Source: Nonomuraea sp. MG754425 (GTDB lineage Bacteria > Actinomycetota > Actinomycetes > Streptosporangiales > Streptosporangiaceae). Taken from it: a stretch of 51,131 nucleotides of DNA. The notes below the pieces were generated by a model. It worked only from the letters and a program-made list of their open reading frames with translations. It was not told where the DNA came from and made no database searches. The stretch spans positions 1-51,131 of the forward strand of contig NZ_SSXE01000049.1 of NCBI RefSeq assembly GCF_021699195.1, written 5' to 3'. The translations under genes and the position numbers were made by a program. Positions within the stretch are counted from its first letter, which is position 1. Every line of letters begins with the position of its first letter. Below are positions 22,240 through 31,976 of the stretch, piece by piece.

Positions 22240-25200
22240 TCAGGAGATACTACGACCCTGTACCGCGTCGAGGACGAGCGGGTTCGGCCCGGCGTCGCCG
22301 CGCACGCCGAACCCGTAGCGGTAGCCGGCCCTGACCTCGGGGTCCGACAGCTCCGGCAGGTGCTCCAGCGTGGCGGCGGTGACGAGCTCCCAGCCGGAGC
22401 CGGTGTCGGCGTACATGGCGGCCCGGTCGCCCACCATCGACAGCGCGAACCGGCCGCCGTCGGGGATGCTCACCCCCTGCTTGACGCCGAAGACGGCCAG
22501 GCCGCCCGGCACCTGCGGCCCGCGCACCTCGAAGCCGGCGAACTTCTGGGTGTTGACGTAGAAGGCGGCCACGTCGGTCTTGCCGTCCTTGACCAGGCCC
22601 GTGTAGACGGTGTCCATGTCGGCGGAGTCACCCTGGAACTTCTTGACGGTGATCGCCGTGCTGAACGCCGGGTTGCGCGGGGCCACTCCCGACGACAACA
22701 TCCCGAACCAGCCCGCCGACGGGTGGGAGGCCGACAGCGCGCCGCCGGCGAGGTTCACCTGCGGCAGCTCCTGGTTCTCCGGCTGCACCCGGTGCGTCTG
22801 GTAGTCGCCGGCCTGGTCGAAGCCGTCGTTCAGCTCCAGGTTGGCGAAGGCGTCGGGGGCGGGCGGCACGTACCCGGCCTCCGGCGCCAGCCGGAACGTC
22901 ACCCGGTGCTCCTGCCCCTGGTGGGCGGCGCACACGACCGGGTACTCCTGGTTCGCGGGCGCGAACGCGGTCAGCGCGGTGTCGAAGGAGCGGGCCGCGC
23001 CGGAGGCCAGGCCGGCGGTCCGCAGCGCGGCGGGATCGACGCTCACGCCGTCGCACGCGGTCAGCTTGACGTTGCCGGCCATCGGCAGCACGTCCCGGTT
23101 GGTGACGGTGAAGGTGACCGTGGAACCGATCCGGCCGCGCTCGGCGGTGGCCGCGCTCACCTCGACGTTGCGCCGCTCCAGGCTGGGCAGCGTGACCGCG
23201 GCCAGGCTGAGCCGGTCGATCTCGTACGAGCCCGCCCAGTCGGAGCCGACCGAGCCGCGCACCCACACCTTGACCCGGGAGATCGCCGAGCGCGGGGCCC
23301 AGCGGGACAGGTCGAGCGTGAGCCGGTTCCAGCCGAGGGCCGGGTCGATCGCGCCCACCCCTTCGGCCACCGCGCCGTCGCGCCCGTACGCGCGGACCTT
23401 GGCGGTGAAGACGTTGCCCGGCTTGAACGTGTCGTCGGCGCTCTCCGGCACCCTGATCGACACCGAGAGCCGGGGCGTGCGCGAGGCGTCCAGCGCCTTG
23501 TCGAACAGCACGTCGGCGCCCTTGTACGACTTGGCGTACTGCGACCAGCCCGGCAGGTCGCGATCGAAGCGGACGCGCAGCGCGTGCCCGCCCTCGACGG
23601 CCACCCGCTCCACCGCGGCGGCGTTGTCCGAGGGCCGCCAGCCGCCGGTGTCCGACTCGAAGCCGGAGATCACCTTCTCGGCCACCGGCCGGGCGTCGAG
23701 CTGCGTCCCGACCACGGCCGGCGGCTTCCTGACCGCCAGCGCGGCCGGGTCGAAGCCGGGGATGACGTCCTTCCAGTCGGAGATCCCGATGACCTTCTTC
23801 GCGAACTCGGTGACCTCCTGCGAGCGCCCGGTGTCGATGGCGTCGAACACCTCGTGCAGCGGCTTGCGCTCGCCGGCGTTGGAGGCGGCGCTGTGCTCCT
23901 CGTCCCACGTCCACAGGCCCAGCCTGAGGCCGCCCTCCTGCTTGTGGTCGACGTGCCGGTGCAGGATGAAGGAGTCGATGCCGTCGGCGAAGGCGACCTT
24001 GTAGTAGGCGTAGGCGTAGGCCGCGGCCTGCAGCTCCAGCTCCTTGGCCGAGTAGTCCTGCGAGTTCAGGCCCTGTTCGGACAGGATCACCCGCCGCCGC
24101 TCGCCGCCGTAGGTCAGATGCTCCTGGGCGAGGTAGCGCGGCAGCAGTTCGATGTTCTTGAACGTGATCCGCATCGTGTCGAAGTCGTCCGTGGCGGTCT
24201 TGTCGTTCCAGAACGCCGGGTTGAACAGGTTCTCCGGATACGGGTGGTAGGCGATGTGCCAGTCGAAGTCGCCCTGTCGCTTGGTGAGCGCGTTGAGCCC
24301 GTCCACGACGTCGCGGCCCTTGTAGGTGTAGCGGGAGTCGGCGTTGGCCGCGCCCGTCCAGAAGTGGGTCAGCGAGGTGTAGACGCGGGCGGCGGCGTCG
24401 GCCTTGCGCACCGACTGCCAGGTCAGCCGCATCGCCCGGGTGTACTGCTCCAGGAAGACGTCGCGGTCCTGCGGGCCCATGTTGTACCAGAACTGCTGGG
24501 CGTCGATCTCGTTGCCGACGATCCAGCCCCACGCCCTGCCGTAGCGGCCGTCGGCCTGGCTGTAGCGCTGGGCGAAGAACTCCATCGCGGCGGTGAAGTG
24601 CGCCTCGCCCTCGGCGGTCTTGGTGTTGAACGCGTACACCGTGCCCTTGCCCAGCTCCGCCTCGGGGTGGATGAGGGTGCGGGCGGCGGAGTTGGGGGCG
24701 GTGCTGTTGTAGACGAGCACGATCAGGTTGACCAGTACGCCGTTGTCCGACAGCGGCTTGACCTGGGCGTCCAGGCCGGCGACGGCGCCGCGGTCGAAGT
24801 AGAACGTCCGGCCCTGCGAGACGAACTCGATGGTGTTGTCCGGCGCGCCGGGCCCGGCCGTCATGACGGAGTCGAGGGCGAGGTTGATGCCGGCGTGCTG
24901 GACGCCGATCTCCTCGGCGTCATCCGTCATCTGCACCTGCAGACCCTTTTTGCCCGACATTTCGGGGTAAGGGGTTTGGCTGGCGGACGCGAAGCTCAGC
25001 TTGTCGGCGTAGTGCACCTCGCCCAGCGGGCCGTCCGCGCCCACCGCGAGGAACTTGTCGTAGAGCCGGTCCTGGTCGCCGTCCATGCGCGGCACCTCGA
25101 CGCGGAACTCCCCCGCCTCGACGGTCGCGACCGGCTGCTCGCCGGTGTGGCTGTCCTGCCAGGTGTCCAGCGCGTACAACTCGGCCGCCGCGGGGGCCGT

Positions 25201-25338
25201 GCCGGTGAGCGTGATCGTGCTCTCACCCACCTCGACGCCGCTCACCCCGCCGGTCGCCGCGTACGCGGGCGCGCTGACGTACAACGGCATGGCGAGCGGC
25301 ACGGCGAGTGCCAGGGCGGTCAATAACCGCATTCTCAT
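22240..25338 (-). CDS. Large secreted DUF5722-like glycoside hydrolase with C-terminal carbohydrate-binding modules
   Basis: This 1032-residue exported protein has a signal peptide ending near SAPAYA-A (residue 27). Residues about 130-540 form a DUF5722-like TIM barrel. GWIVGNEID (Glu277) and VILSEQGLNS (Glu421) have the placement of acid/base and nucleophile in clan GH-A retaining glycosidases, and AYHPYPEN lies between them. Downstream are a galactose-binding-like jelly roll (about 565-720), a CARDB-like beta domain and a concanavalin-like domain (about 840-1032). It is the last gene of the rhamnosidase/ABC operon, 34 bases after the sugar-binding protein. The polysaccharide substrate is unknown; a rhamnose-containing one is likely from context. 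Confidence 0.78.
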   Translation of the reverse strand: MRMRLLTALALAVPLAMPLYVSAPAYAATGGVSGVEVGESTITLTGTAPAAAELYALDTWQDSHTGEQPVATVEAGEFRVEVPRMDGDQDRLYDKFLAVGADGPLGEVHYADKLSFASASQTPYPEMSGKKGLQVQMTDDAEEIGVQHAGINLALDSVMTAGPGAPDNTIEFVSQGRTFYFDRGAVAGLDAQVKPLSDNGVLVNLIVLVYNSTAPNSAARTLIHPEAELGKGTVYAFNTKTAEGEAHFTAAMEFFAQRYSQADGRYGRAWGWIVGNEIDAQQFWYNMGPQDRDVFLEQYTRAMRLTWQSVRKADAAARVYTSLTHFWTGAANADSRYTYKGRDVVDGLNALTKRQGDFDWHIAYHPYPENLFNPAFWNDKTATDDFDTMRITFKNIELLPRYLAQEHLTYGGERRRVILSEQGLNSQDYSAKELELQAAAYAYAYYKVAFADGIDSFILHRHVDHKQEGGLRLGLWTWDEEHSAASNAGERKPLHEVFDAIDTGRSQEVTEFAKKVIGISDWKDVIPGFDPAALAVRKPPAVVGTQLDARPVAEKVISGFESDTGGWRPSDNAAAVERVAVEGGHALRVRFDRDLPGWSQYAKSYKGADVLFDKALDASRTPRLSVSIRVPESADDTFKPGNVFTAKVRAYGRDGAVAEGVGAIDPALGWNRLTLDLSRWAPRSAISRVKVWVRGSVGSDWAGSYEIDRLSLAAVTLPSLERRNVEVSAATAERGRIGSTVTFTVTNRDVLPMAGNVKLTACDGVSVDPAALRTAGLASGAARSFDTALTAFAPANQEYPVVCAAHQGQEHRVTFRLAPEAGYVPPAPDAFANLELNDGFDQAGDYQTHRVQPENQELPQVNLAGGALSASHPSAGWFGMLSSGVAPRNPAFSTAITVKKFQGDSADMDTVYTGLVKDGKTDVAAFYVNTQKFAGFEVRGPQVPGGLAVFGVKQGVSIPDGGRFALSMVGDRAAMYADTGSGWELVTAATLEHLPELSDPEVRAGYRYGFGVRGDAGPNPLVLDAVQGRSIS

Positions 25339-25372
25339 GTCTTTCTCTTTCTTCTTGGCCGGGGGTTCCGGC

Positions 25373-26818
25373 CTACTTGGCCCAGTCCTCGTCGCCCCAG
25401 GCGTTCTTCTTGATGCCGGCCTCGATGCCGCGCTCCCACCACTTGGCCAGGTCGGTCAGCTCCTCATCCAGCGAGCGCTTGCCGAGCAGGTAGCCGTCGA
25501 ACACGTCGCGGAACGAGGTGCCCTCCGGGCCGCCGGGCAGGGCGTTCACCCGGAACGGCTTGCCCCACTCGCCCTCCAGCAGCCCGGCCGTCTCGGCCGA
25601 CGGCTCGACGCCCTCGACGGCGGGCAGGCCGCCGGTCGCGTCCAGCCAGGGCTTGATCGCGGGCGAGCTCATGTACTGCAGGAACTTGACCGCCGCCGCG
25701 TACTTCTCGTCCTTGACGGTCGAGGGGATCATGTAGCTGGTGCCGCCGATCGAGGCGCCGTAACGGGCCGGGGCGTCGGACGACAGCGGCGAGCTGGCCT
25801 TGGTGATCGTCGGGAACGGCATCGTGCCGAGCTGGAACTTCGCGTCCGTCTTCAGGGCCTCGACGGCGAAGTCGGTGCCCCACGACATGGCGGCCCGGCC
25901 CGTGACGAAGTCGCGGTAGCCCACCGTCGCGCCGCCGTCGGCCACGCCCGTCCAGTTGGGCGTGCCGCAGTCGAAGAACTCCTTGTAGAGCTTCAGCGCC
26001 TCGGCCACCTCGGGCGTCTTGGTGGTGAGGGTGCCCTCCTTGATCGCCTTGCTCATCGACTTCTCGGTCACGGTCGGCGCCTTGCCGGGCTTGCCGGTGG
26101 CGTCGAAGTGGTTCCAGTCGTCGAAGTACTTGTCGATGAGCTGGGTGCTGACCGACTCCCACGTCCAGCCCGCGGCCAGGCCGCCCTTGTCGAGGGCGAC
26201 GGGGTCGAAGCCGGCGTCCTTCAGCTTCGTGCACGCGCTCCGGAAGTCCTCCCAGGTGGCGGGGGGCTGGTCGATGCCGGCCTTGGCGAAGGCGTCCTTG
26301 TTGTAGAACAGGCCGATCGCCACCAGGTTGAACGGGATGTACTCCAGCTTGCCGCTCTCCTTGCTGAGCGCCTTGGAGACTCCGGGGCCGAAGTAGTCCT
26401 TCCTGAACACGTCGATCCAGCGCTGGTTGCCCGGCACGTACGGGTTCGGCTTCTGCAGTTCTTCGTCGAGGGCGTGCACCTCGTGCGCCTTGTGCGGCGG
26501 CTGGTTGAAGACCAGTTCGGGCGCGGTGCCGGCGGCGAGCTGGGTGGTGATCGTCTGGGAGAACCCGTCGAGGGGCAGCACCTGGGTCTTGACCTCGATG
26601 CCGGGCTCGCGCTTCTCGAAGGAGTCGACGAGCGCCTCCCACGCGGGGCCGAAGCTGCTGCCGCTGGAGTTCCACTGGTTGGGGCCGGCCAGGGTGATCG
26701 TGACCTTGCCGTCGGCGTCGGCTCCGGACGTGGTGCCGCCGGTGCCCAGCAGGCCGCAGCCCGTCAGCGCGACCAGCATGGCCGAGACCGCCAGCCCGCT
26801 CTTGGGGGGTGTTCGCAT
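25373..26818 (-). CDS. Carbohydrate ABC transporter substrate-binding lipoprotein
   Basis: This 481-residue extracellular solute-binding protein is of the family 1 type. The lipobox is LVALTGC (Cys near residue 21). The mature protein has ITLAGPNQWNSSGSSFGPAWEALVDSFEKREPGIEV, TAPELVFNQPP, GLFYNKDAFAKAGIDQPPATWEDF and AAMSWGTDF, all family hallmarks. The ATG at 26818 follows GAAAGGG. A LacI-type operator lies 25 bases upstream, inside the operon, so the receptor can be expressed separately. An oligosaccharide containing rhamnose is the likely ligand (inference). Confidence 0.89.
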   Translation of the reverse strand: MRTPPKSGLAVSAMLVALTGCGLLGTGGTTSGADADGKVTITLAGPNQWNSSGSSFGPAWEALVDSFEKREPGIEVKTQVLPLDGFSQTITTQLAAGTAPELVFNQPPHKAHEVHALDEELQKPNPYVPGNQRWIDVFRKDYFGPGVSKALSKESGKLEYIPFNLVAIGLFYNKDAFAKAGIDQPPATWEDFRSACTKLKDAGFDPVALDKGGLAAGWTWESVSTQLIDKYFDDWNHFDATGKPGKAPTVTEKSMSKAIKEGTLTTKTPEVAEALKLYKEFFDCGTPNWTGVADGGATVGYRDFVTGRAAMSWGTDFAVEALKTDAKFQLGTMPFPTITKASSPLSSDAPARYGASIGGTSYMIPSTVKDEKYAAAVKFLQYMSSPAIKPWLDATGGLPAVEGVEPSAETAGLLEGEWGKPFRVNALPGGPEGTSFRDVFDGYLLGKRSLDEELTDLAKWWERGIEAGIKKNAWGDEDWAK

Positions 26819-26842
26819 GGGATCTGGGCCCTTTCTTGTTGG

Positions 26843-26856
26843 TTGATACGTTTCAA
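26843..26856. promoter_or_regulatory. LacI-type operator upstream of the sugar-binding protein
   Basis: TTGATACGTTTCAA matches the TTGAAACGTTTCAA palindrome at 13 of 14 positions. It lies 25 bases before the ATG at 26818, between the permease and receptor genes. It is almost identical to sites around the rhamnosidase and LacI genes and so is probably bound by the LacI protein encoded at 31977. Confidence 0.75.
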
Positions 26857-26867
26857 TCACGACGAGC

Positions 26868-27698
26868 TCACTTGCCGGAGACGATGCCGCCCTGGATGCC
26901 CGCCAGGAACCACTTGGACAGGAACGTGAACAGCACCACCAGCGGCAGGCTGGCCAGGACGTAACCCGCGAACAGCGGGCCCCACTGCTGCGCGTTCTGG
27001 TTGGCGAAGAAGGCCAGCCCCGCGGGGATCGTCCGGTACGCATCGGTCTGCACCGTGAGCAGCGGCCAGAAGTAGTCGTTCCACACGCCGAGCACCGTCA
27101 TCAGCGCCACCGTGCCGATGACCGGCCGGGCCAGCGGCAGCATGAACCCGGTGAACAGGCGGATCCCGCCCGCCCCGTCCACCCGCGCCGCCTCGAAGAT
27201 CTCCTCCGGGATCTGGGCCATGTAGGTGCGCATGACGACGATGCCGAAGACCGTGTTCGCGGTGACGTGCGGGACGATCAGCACCAGCCGGCTGTCCAGG
27301 ATGCCGAGATCGCGCATCAGCACGAACAGCGGGATCAGGCTCGTGATCGACGGCACCATCAGCAGCGCGGCGACCAGCCCGAACAGCACGTTGCGGCCGG
27401 GGAAGCGGTAGCGGGCGAACACGAACGCCGCGGCCGGGGCCAGCACCATCGTGCCGACGATGGCCAGCCCCGCCACCACGAACGAGGTGAACAGGTAGGG
27501 GCCGACCTGCTCCCAGGCCGCCGCGTAGTTGTCGAGGTGGACCGGCCAGGCGGGCGACCAGTAGCTGGCGAAGAACTGGTCGTTGTCCTTCACCGAGGCG
27601 GCGACCATGAACAGGTACGGGAACAGCCCCGCGAACGCCAGCACCGACAGCACGGCGCCGGAGACCAGGTTGATCCTGCGGGTACGGCTCATGCCCAT
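26868..27698 (-). CDS. Carbohydrate ABC transporter permease (MalG/LacG-like)
   Basis: This 276-residue permease has six TM helices, beginning VSGAVLSVLAFAGLFPYLFMVAASVKDNDQF. The EAA loop is EEIFEAARVDGAGGIRLFTGFMLPLARPVIGTVAL, typical of MalG-type sugar permeases. A strong AAGGAGG overlaps the end of the upstream permease gene (TGAGCATG junction), which indicates coupled translation. A second Met at 27692 is possible. Confidence 0.9.
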   Translation of the reverse strand: MGMSRTRRINLVSGAVLSVLAFAGLFPYLFMVAASVKDNDQFFASYWSPAWPVHLDNYAAAWEQVGPYLFTSFVVAGLAIVGTMVLAPAAAFVFARYRFPGRNVLFGLVAALLMVPSITSLIPLFVLMRDLGILDSRLVLIVPHVTANTVFGIVVMRTYMAQIPEEIFEAARVDGAGGIRLFTGFMLPLARPVIGTVALMTVLGVWNDYFWPLLTVQTDAYRTIPAGLAFFANQNAQQWGPLFAGYVLASLPLVVLFTFLSKWFLAGIQGGIVSGK

Positions 27699-27700
27699 GC

Positions 27701-28591
27701 TCAGACCTCCTTCTTCCGGCCGGCCAGCAGCGCCACCACGCTCACCACGAGGGTCATGGCGAACAGCACGGTCCCGAGCGTGGCCGCGTAACCCCAGCTC
27801 GTGTCCAGGAAGGCCGCGTCGAGCATGCGCAGCACCGGCACCTGCGTGGCGTTGTCGGGGCCGCCCCCGGTCATGATGTGCGCCTGCATGCCGTACTGGA
27901 GCACCGAGATCACCGCCAGCACGAACAGCAGCTTCACGTCGCGGAACATCATCGGCAGGTCGATGCTCCAGAAGCGGCGCAGCCGGCCGGCGCCGTCCAC
28001 CTCGGCGGCCTGGTAGATCTCCACCGGCACGTTCTGCAGCGCCGAGAGGAACACGAGGAACGGCAGGCTCGCCACCCACGGGAAGCCGATCGTCATGAGC
28101 GCGACGAGCGCGGTGCTCGGGTCGCCGATCCAGTTGCCCGCCAGCCCGTCCAGGCCCACCGCGCGCAGCAGGCTGTTGATGACGCCGTCGCGCGGGTCGT
28201 ACATGAACTGCCACAGCAGCACGTTGACCACGGCGGGGAAGGCCAGCGGGAGGATGAGCAGGGTGCGGAACACGAACCGCAGCCGCTCGCTGGACAGCGA
28301 CATCACCAGTTCGGCCGCCAGCAGCGGGAACACCCACATGAGCGTGACCGCCCACAGGAAGATGATCCCGATGTTGCGGAACGAGGCCCACCACAGGTCG
28401 TCGCCGAGCATCGTGCGGTAGTTCTCGAGGCCGACGAAGGGCGAGGCGAAGCCCGGCCGCCACTCGAAGAACGAGTGCACCATGCCGTTCAGCGCGGGGT
28501 AGTAGGCGAACGCCGCGAGCAGGGCGAACGTGGGGAGCAGGACGAGATAGACCCCCCACGGGATCCGGCGGCGCGCCTTTGTGCTGGTCAC
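27701..28591 (-). CDS. Carbohydrate ABC transporter permease (MalF/LacF-like)
   Basis: This 296-residue inner-membrane protein has a long first periplasmic loop (FFEWRPGFASPFVGLENYRTML). The EAA loop reads EIYQAAEVDGAGRLRRFWSIDLPMM. It pairs with the MalG-like permease. The start is GTG at 28591 (VTSTKARRRIPW), preceded by GAGAGGCGG, 14 bases after the rhamnosidase stop. No dedicated ATPase is encoded here. Actinomycete sugar importers often share one MsiK ATPase encoded elsewhere. Confidence 0.89.
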   Translation of the reverse strand: MTSTKARRRIPWGVYLVLLPTFALLAAFAYYPALNGMVHSFFEWRPGFASPFVGLENYRTMLGDDLWWASFRNIGIIFLWAVTLMWVFPLLAAELVMSLSSERLRFVFRTLLILPLAFPAVVNVLLWQFMYDPRDGVINSLLRAVGLDGLAGNWIGDPSTALVALMTIGFPWVASLPFLVFLSALQNVPVEIYQAAEVDGAGRLRRFWSIDLPMMFRDVKLLFVLAVISVLQYGMQAHIMTGGGPDNATQVPVLRMLDAAFLDTSWGYAATLGTVLFAMTLVVSVVALLAGRKKEV

Positions 28592-28605
28592 GATGGAACC
28601 GCCTC

Positions 28606-31600
28606 TCAGCTCGCCGTGCGCTGACGCGCTGTGGGCGTCTCGGGCACGGTGGACGTGCGGAAGGCGTACGAGCCCGAGCCGACCCGGTAGACGGCGGCCC
28701 CGTCCTCGGACCGGTCGAAGGCCACGCCGCCGGCCTCGGCCGCCGGGCCGCCGCCCTCGGTCACCCGCTCGGGCGGGCCCGGCACGTGCACCTCGGCGCG
28801 GGTGTTGGGCGGCACGACGACGTCGAGCGCGAAGCCGTCTGCGGCCAGCCGCCAGGAGATCTCCACCCCGCCGTGCCGGGTGCGGTGCGCGGTCCGCGCC
28901 CAGCCGACGCCCCCGCCCGGACGCGGGCGCACGACGATGTCGGCGTATCCCGGCGAGCCCGGGGCCAGGCCGCCGACCGTCCGGTACATCCAGTCGCCGA
29001 CCGCGCCGTAGGCGTAGTGGTTGAAGGAGTTCATGCCCGGGTCCTGCAGCCCCCGGTGGTGGCTCCAGGAGTCCCAGCGCTCCCACATGGTGGTGGCGTC
29101 GCCGTGCACGACCGGGTAGAGCCAGGACGGGAAGGTGTCCTGCGTCAGCAGCCGGTAGGCCACGTCCAGCCGGCCGGTCGAGGTGAGCGCGTCCAGCAGG
29201 AACGGGGTGCCGAGGAAGCCGGTCGACAGGTGGCCGCCGCGGGCCTCGATGTCGGCCGCCAGCCGGGCCGCCGCCCTGGGCAGCTCGTGCTCCTCCAGCA
29301 GGCCCGCCGTGATGGCCAGCACGTACGCGGTCTGCGTGCCGCTCGCCAGCACGCCGGGCCCCTCGACGAAGGCCGCGCGGAACGCCCGGCGCACCCGCTC
29401 GTACAGGTCGAGGCAGGCGCGCTCGTCGGCGTCGCGGCCGAGCGCGGCGGCGAGCCCGGCGAGCTGCCTGGCCGACAGCGCGAAGACGGCCGTGCCGACG
29501 AGCCGCTTCGGGGTCTCGGCCCCGATCGACAGCCAGTCGCCGAACCCCTCCTCGGGGAACACCCCGCCGTCGGAGCGTTTGTCCAGGTAGGCCAGCCAGC
29601 GCAGCATCGGCTCGAAGCAGGCTTCGACCACCCCCGCGTCGCCGCGCAGCCGGTGCAGCGCCCACGGCAGCATCACCAGCGCGTCGCCCCAGCCGGGCGA
29701 GCCCGCCTCCTTGGCGTTGGGCGACAGGCCACGGCCCGACAGCACGTCGGGCACCACGTGCGTGACCGCGCCGTCGTCGCCCTGGACGTCGACCACGTCG
29801 GTCAGCCAGCTCCGCAGGAAGGCGGCGGCGTCGTAGTTGAACAGCGCGGTGGGGGCGAACGCCCAGATGTCGCCGGTCCAGCCCAGCCGCTCGTCCCGCT
29901 GCGGGCAGTCGGTGGGGACGGCCAGGAAGTTGCCTCGCTGCCCCCACACGATGTTGCTCTGCAGCCGGTCGAGCCGCTCGTCGGAGCAGGCGAACTCGCC
30001 CGCGGGCTCCATCGCCGCGTACGCCACCCGGGCCGTGATCGCCTCGGGGGCCCCGCGCAGCCCGGACACCTCGACGTAGCGGAAGCCGTGGAAGGTGAAC
30101 CTCGGCTCGAACGTCTCGGCCTCGTCCTCGGCGCGGGGCAGGAACTCGTCCGTCGCGCGGGCCGAGCGCAGGTTGGCCAGGTGCAGGCCGCCCTCGTGGT
30201 CGAGCACCTCGGCGTGCCGCAGCACCACCGGGCGGTCGCGGCCGGAGCGGCCGGTGAGACGCACCCAGCCGACCAGGTTCTGCCCGAAGTCGGCGATCCA
30301 CACGCCCGGCCGCGCCTCCCACAGCGCGACCGGCTCCAGCTCCTCCTGCACCCGGATCGGCGGCGCGACGGCCGCGGTCAGCCGGCCCGCGGGCGGGCTC
30401 GTGGGCACCGCGGCCGCCCAGCCGGAGTCGTCGAACCCGGGCGCCGTCCAGCCGAGCGGCTCGGCGGCCAGGTCCTGCCGCTCGCCGTTCTGCAGGTCGG
30501 CGTAGCGGATCGCGCCCGAGGCGGCCCGCCACTCGGGGTCGGTGCTCACCCGGGTGACGGAGCCGTCGTCGTGCAGGATCTCCAGCTCGGCGCGGAAGGC
30601 CAGGCGCCGGCCGTACTGGAAGGAGCCGAACCAGCTGATGTTGCCGGCGTACCAGCCGTCGGCGAGCAGCGCGCCGAGCGCGTTGGGCCCCTCCGACACC
30701 AGCGCCGTCACGTCGTAGGTCTGGTACGTGACGCGGTGCCGGTAGTCGGTCCAGCCGGGGGCCAGGTGGTCGGCGCTCACCCTGGTGCCGTTCAGGTGCA
30801 CCTCGTAGACGCCGAGTGCGGTGGCGTACAGCCTGGCCCGGCGCACGGGCGACGGCACGGCGAACTCGCGCCGCAGGTAGGGGCTGGGCCGGTCGCCGAT
30901 CGGCTCGCGGCCCAGCGGCGGGTCGCCGTGCAGGCCCACCTCCTCGGCCAGCGGCCAGCCGGCGTCGTCGTAACCGGGCTGCTCGAAGCCCTCGTCCGGC
31001 CGGTCGCTGGCCCGCCACCGGCCGCCGGAGGTGACGGTGACCGCGCTCTCCCCGGCGACCGGGACGAGCTGCGGCAGCGCGGGCCGTCCCTCGACCACGA
31101 CCTCCAGGCGCACGCACACGCCGGTCCCGGTGGCCCGGACGGCCAGCACGTTCTCGCCCGAGGCGACCAGGTCGCCGGCGTCGGCGACGAACGCGCCCTG
31201 CCTGATCTCCCCGGCGACCGGCGCGCCGTTGAGGTACGCCTCGACCTCGGGACCGCCACCGCCGATCACCAGCCACGCCGACAGCGGCCTGGCCCCGCCC
31301 GCCACGGTGAAGCGCGTCCGGAACGCCCCCGTCTCCGCGGGGGACGGGCCCAGCGGGCCGGCGACCCAGACGCGCGGCACGTTCTCCAGCGACGGCAGCC
31401 GCTCGGACCCGGGCACCACCGGCGTGCCGATCCAGCCGGCCGTCCAGCCGGTGGCGTCGCCGAGCCCGGTCTCGAACCAGTGCGCCGGGCTCCAGCCCGT
31501 CCACGCGCCGCTCTCGTCGGCCACCTTGACCCGCCACTGGTAGCGGGTGCGGGGCCGCAGCGCCGGGCCCCCGTAGCGGACGTCAAAGGTGGCGGGCGAG

Positions 31601-31800
31601 TTCACGACTCCGCTGTCCCAGACTGGCTCGGCCCCGTCCGCGGCCGGGTCGCACTCACGGCCCACGATCAGCCGGTACGCGCTCTGCGCCCGCCCGCGGC
31701 CGTCCCCGGTGATCCGCCAGGAGAAGTCCGGCGCACCCGCGTCGAGGCCCAGGGGCTCGGCCAGTCCTTGCACGCGCATGTCGGTCACGGCGAGCTGCAT
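28606..31800 (-). CDS. Alpha-L-rhamnosidase, glycoside hydrolase family 78
   Basis: This 1064-residue protein removes terminal alpha-L-rhamnose from oligosaccharides or glycosides by inversion. N-terminal beta domains (about 1-470) are followed by the (alpha/alpha)6 catalytic barrel (about 600-960), with the hallmark TDCPQRDERLGWTGD (about 630-644) carrying the acidic catalytic residue. TTMWERWDSW holds the likely partner Glu, and DPGMNSFNHYAYGAVGDWMYR lies just after. There is no signal peptide, so it acts inside the cell on imported oligosaccharides. The start MQLAVTD at 31800 has GGAG at spacing 9. It heads the five-gene operon and is preceded by a LacI-type operator. Confidence 0.93.
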   Translation of the reverse strand: MQLAVTDMRVQGLAEPLGLDAGAPDFSWRITGDGRGRAQSAYRLIVGRECDPAADGAEPVWDSGVVNSPATFDVRYGGPALRPRTRYQWRVKVADESGAWTGWSPAHWFETGLGDATGWTAGWIGTPVVPGSERLPSLENVPRVWVAGPLGPSPAETGAFRTRFTVAGGARPLSAWLVIGGGGPEVEAYLNGAPVAGEIRQGAFVADAGDLVASGENVLAVRATGTGVCVRLEVVVEGRPALPQLVPVAGESAVTVTSGGRWRASDRPDEGFEQPGYDDAGWPLAEEVGLHGDPPLGREPIGDRPSPYLRREFAVPSPVRRARLYATALGVYEVHLNGTRVSADHLAPGWTDYRHRVTYQTYDVTALVSEGPNALGALLADGWYAGNISWFGSFQYGRRLAFRAELEILHDDGSVTRVSTDPEWRAASGAIRYADLQNGERQDLAAEPLGWTAPGFDDSGWAAAVPTSPPAGRLTAAVAPPIRVQEELEPVALWEARPGVWIADFGQNLVGWVRLTGRSGRDRPVVLRHAEVLDHEGGLHLANLRSARATDEFLPRAEDEAETFEPRFTFHGFRYVEVSGLRGAPEAITARVAYAAMEPAGEFACSDERLDRLQSNIVWGQRGNFLAVPTDCPQRDERLGWTGDIWAFAPTALFNYDAAAFLRSWLTDVVDVQGDDGAVTHVVPDVLSGRGLSPNAKEAGSPGWGDALVMLPWALHRLRGDAGVVEACFEPMLRWLAYLDKRSDGGVFPEEGFGDWLSIGAETPKRLVGTAVFALSARQLAGLAAALGRDADERACLDLYERVRRAFRAAFVEGPGVLASGTQTAYVLAITAGLLEEHELPRAAARLAADIEARGGHLSTGFLGTPFLLDALTSTGRLDVAYRLLTQDTFPSWLYPVVHGDATTMWERWDSWSHHRGLQDPGMNSFNHYAYGAVGDWMYRTVGGLAPGSPGYADIVVRPRPGGGVGWARTAHRTRHGGVEISWRLAADGFALDVVVPPNTRAEVHVPGPPERVTEGGGPAAEAGGVAFDRSEDGAAVYRVGSGSYAFRTSTVPETPTARQRTAS

Positions 31801-31824
31801 GAAGAGGGCTCCAAGGGGAAGAAG

Positions 31825-31838
31825 TTGAAACATTTCAA
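31825..31838. promoter_or_regulatory. LacI-type operator of the rhamnosidase operon
   Basis: TTGAAA and TTTCAA are perfect arms around CA, 24 bases before the rhamnosidase ATG. It lies in the divergent region shared with the LacI gene. Confidence 0.8.
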
Positions 31839-31909
31839 GTACAGCGCACCGTAAACAGCCCAAGGTGCTCCCGTCAATGCTTGGGGCTCAGGAGGACACA
31901 CAGGCGTCG

Positions 31910-31938
31910 TTTAACTGAAACATTTCAACCGGTAGACT
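31910..31938 (+). promoter_or_regulatory. LacI gene promoter with operator in its spacer
   Basis: A -35 like TTTAAC (31910-31915) and a -10 TAGACT (31933-31938) are 17 bases apart. The palindrome CTGAAACATTTCAA (31915-31928) fills the spacer, so the repressor would block its own promoter. Confidence 0.65.
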
Positions 31939-31976
31939 GATCTCCTCTGCCAGGTGACCAGAAGGGCTGCCCACCG

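Noticed and set aside
22078..25326. Very long plus-strand open frame opposite the secreted glycosidase
   Set aside because: It mirrors the third-position GC of the real gene; no signal peptide, domain or ribosome-binding site.
28606..31800. Secreted rhamnosidase
   Set aside because: An upstream extension to 31863 gives a hydrophobic stretch (MFQLLPLGALFMQLAV), but it has no basic n-region or cleavage site and overlaps the operator; the internal start has the Shine-Dalgarno.
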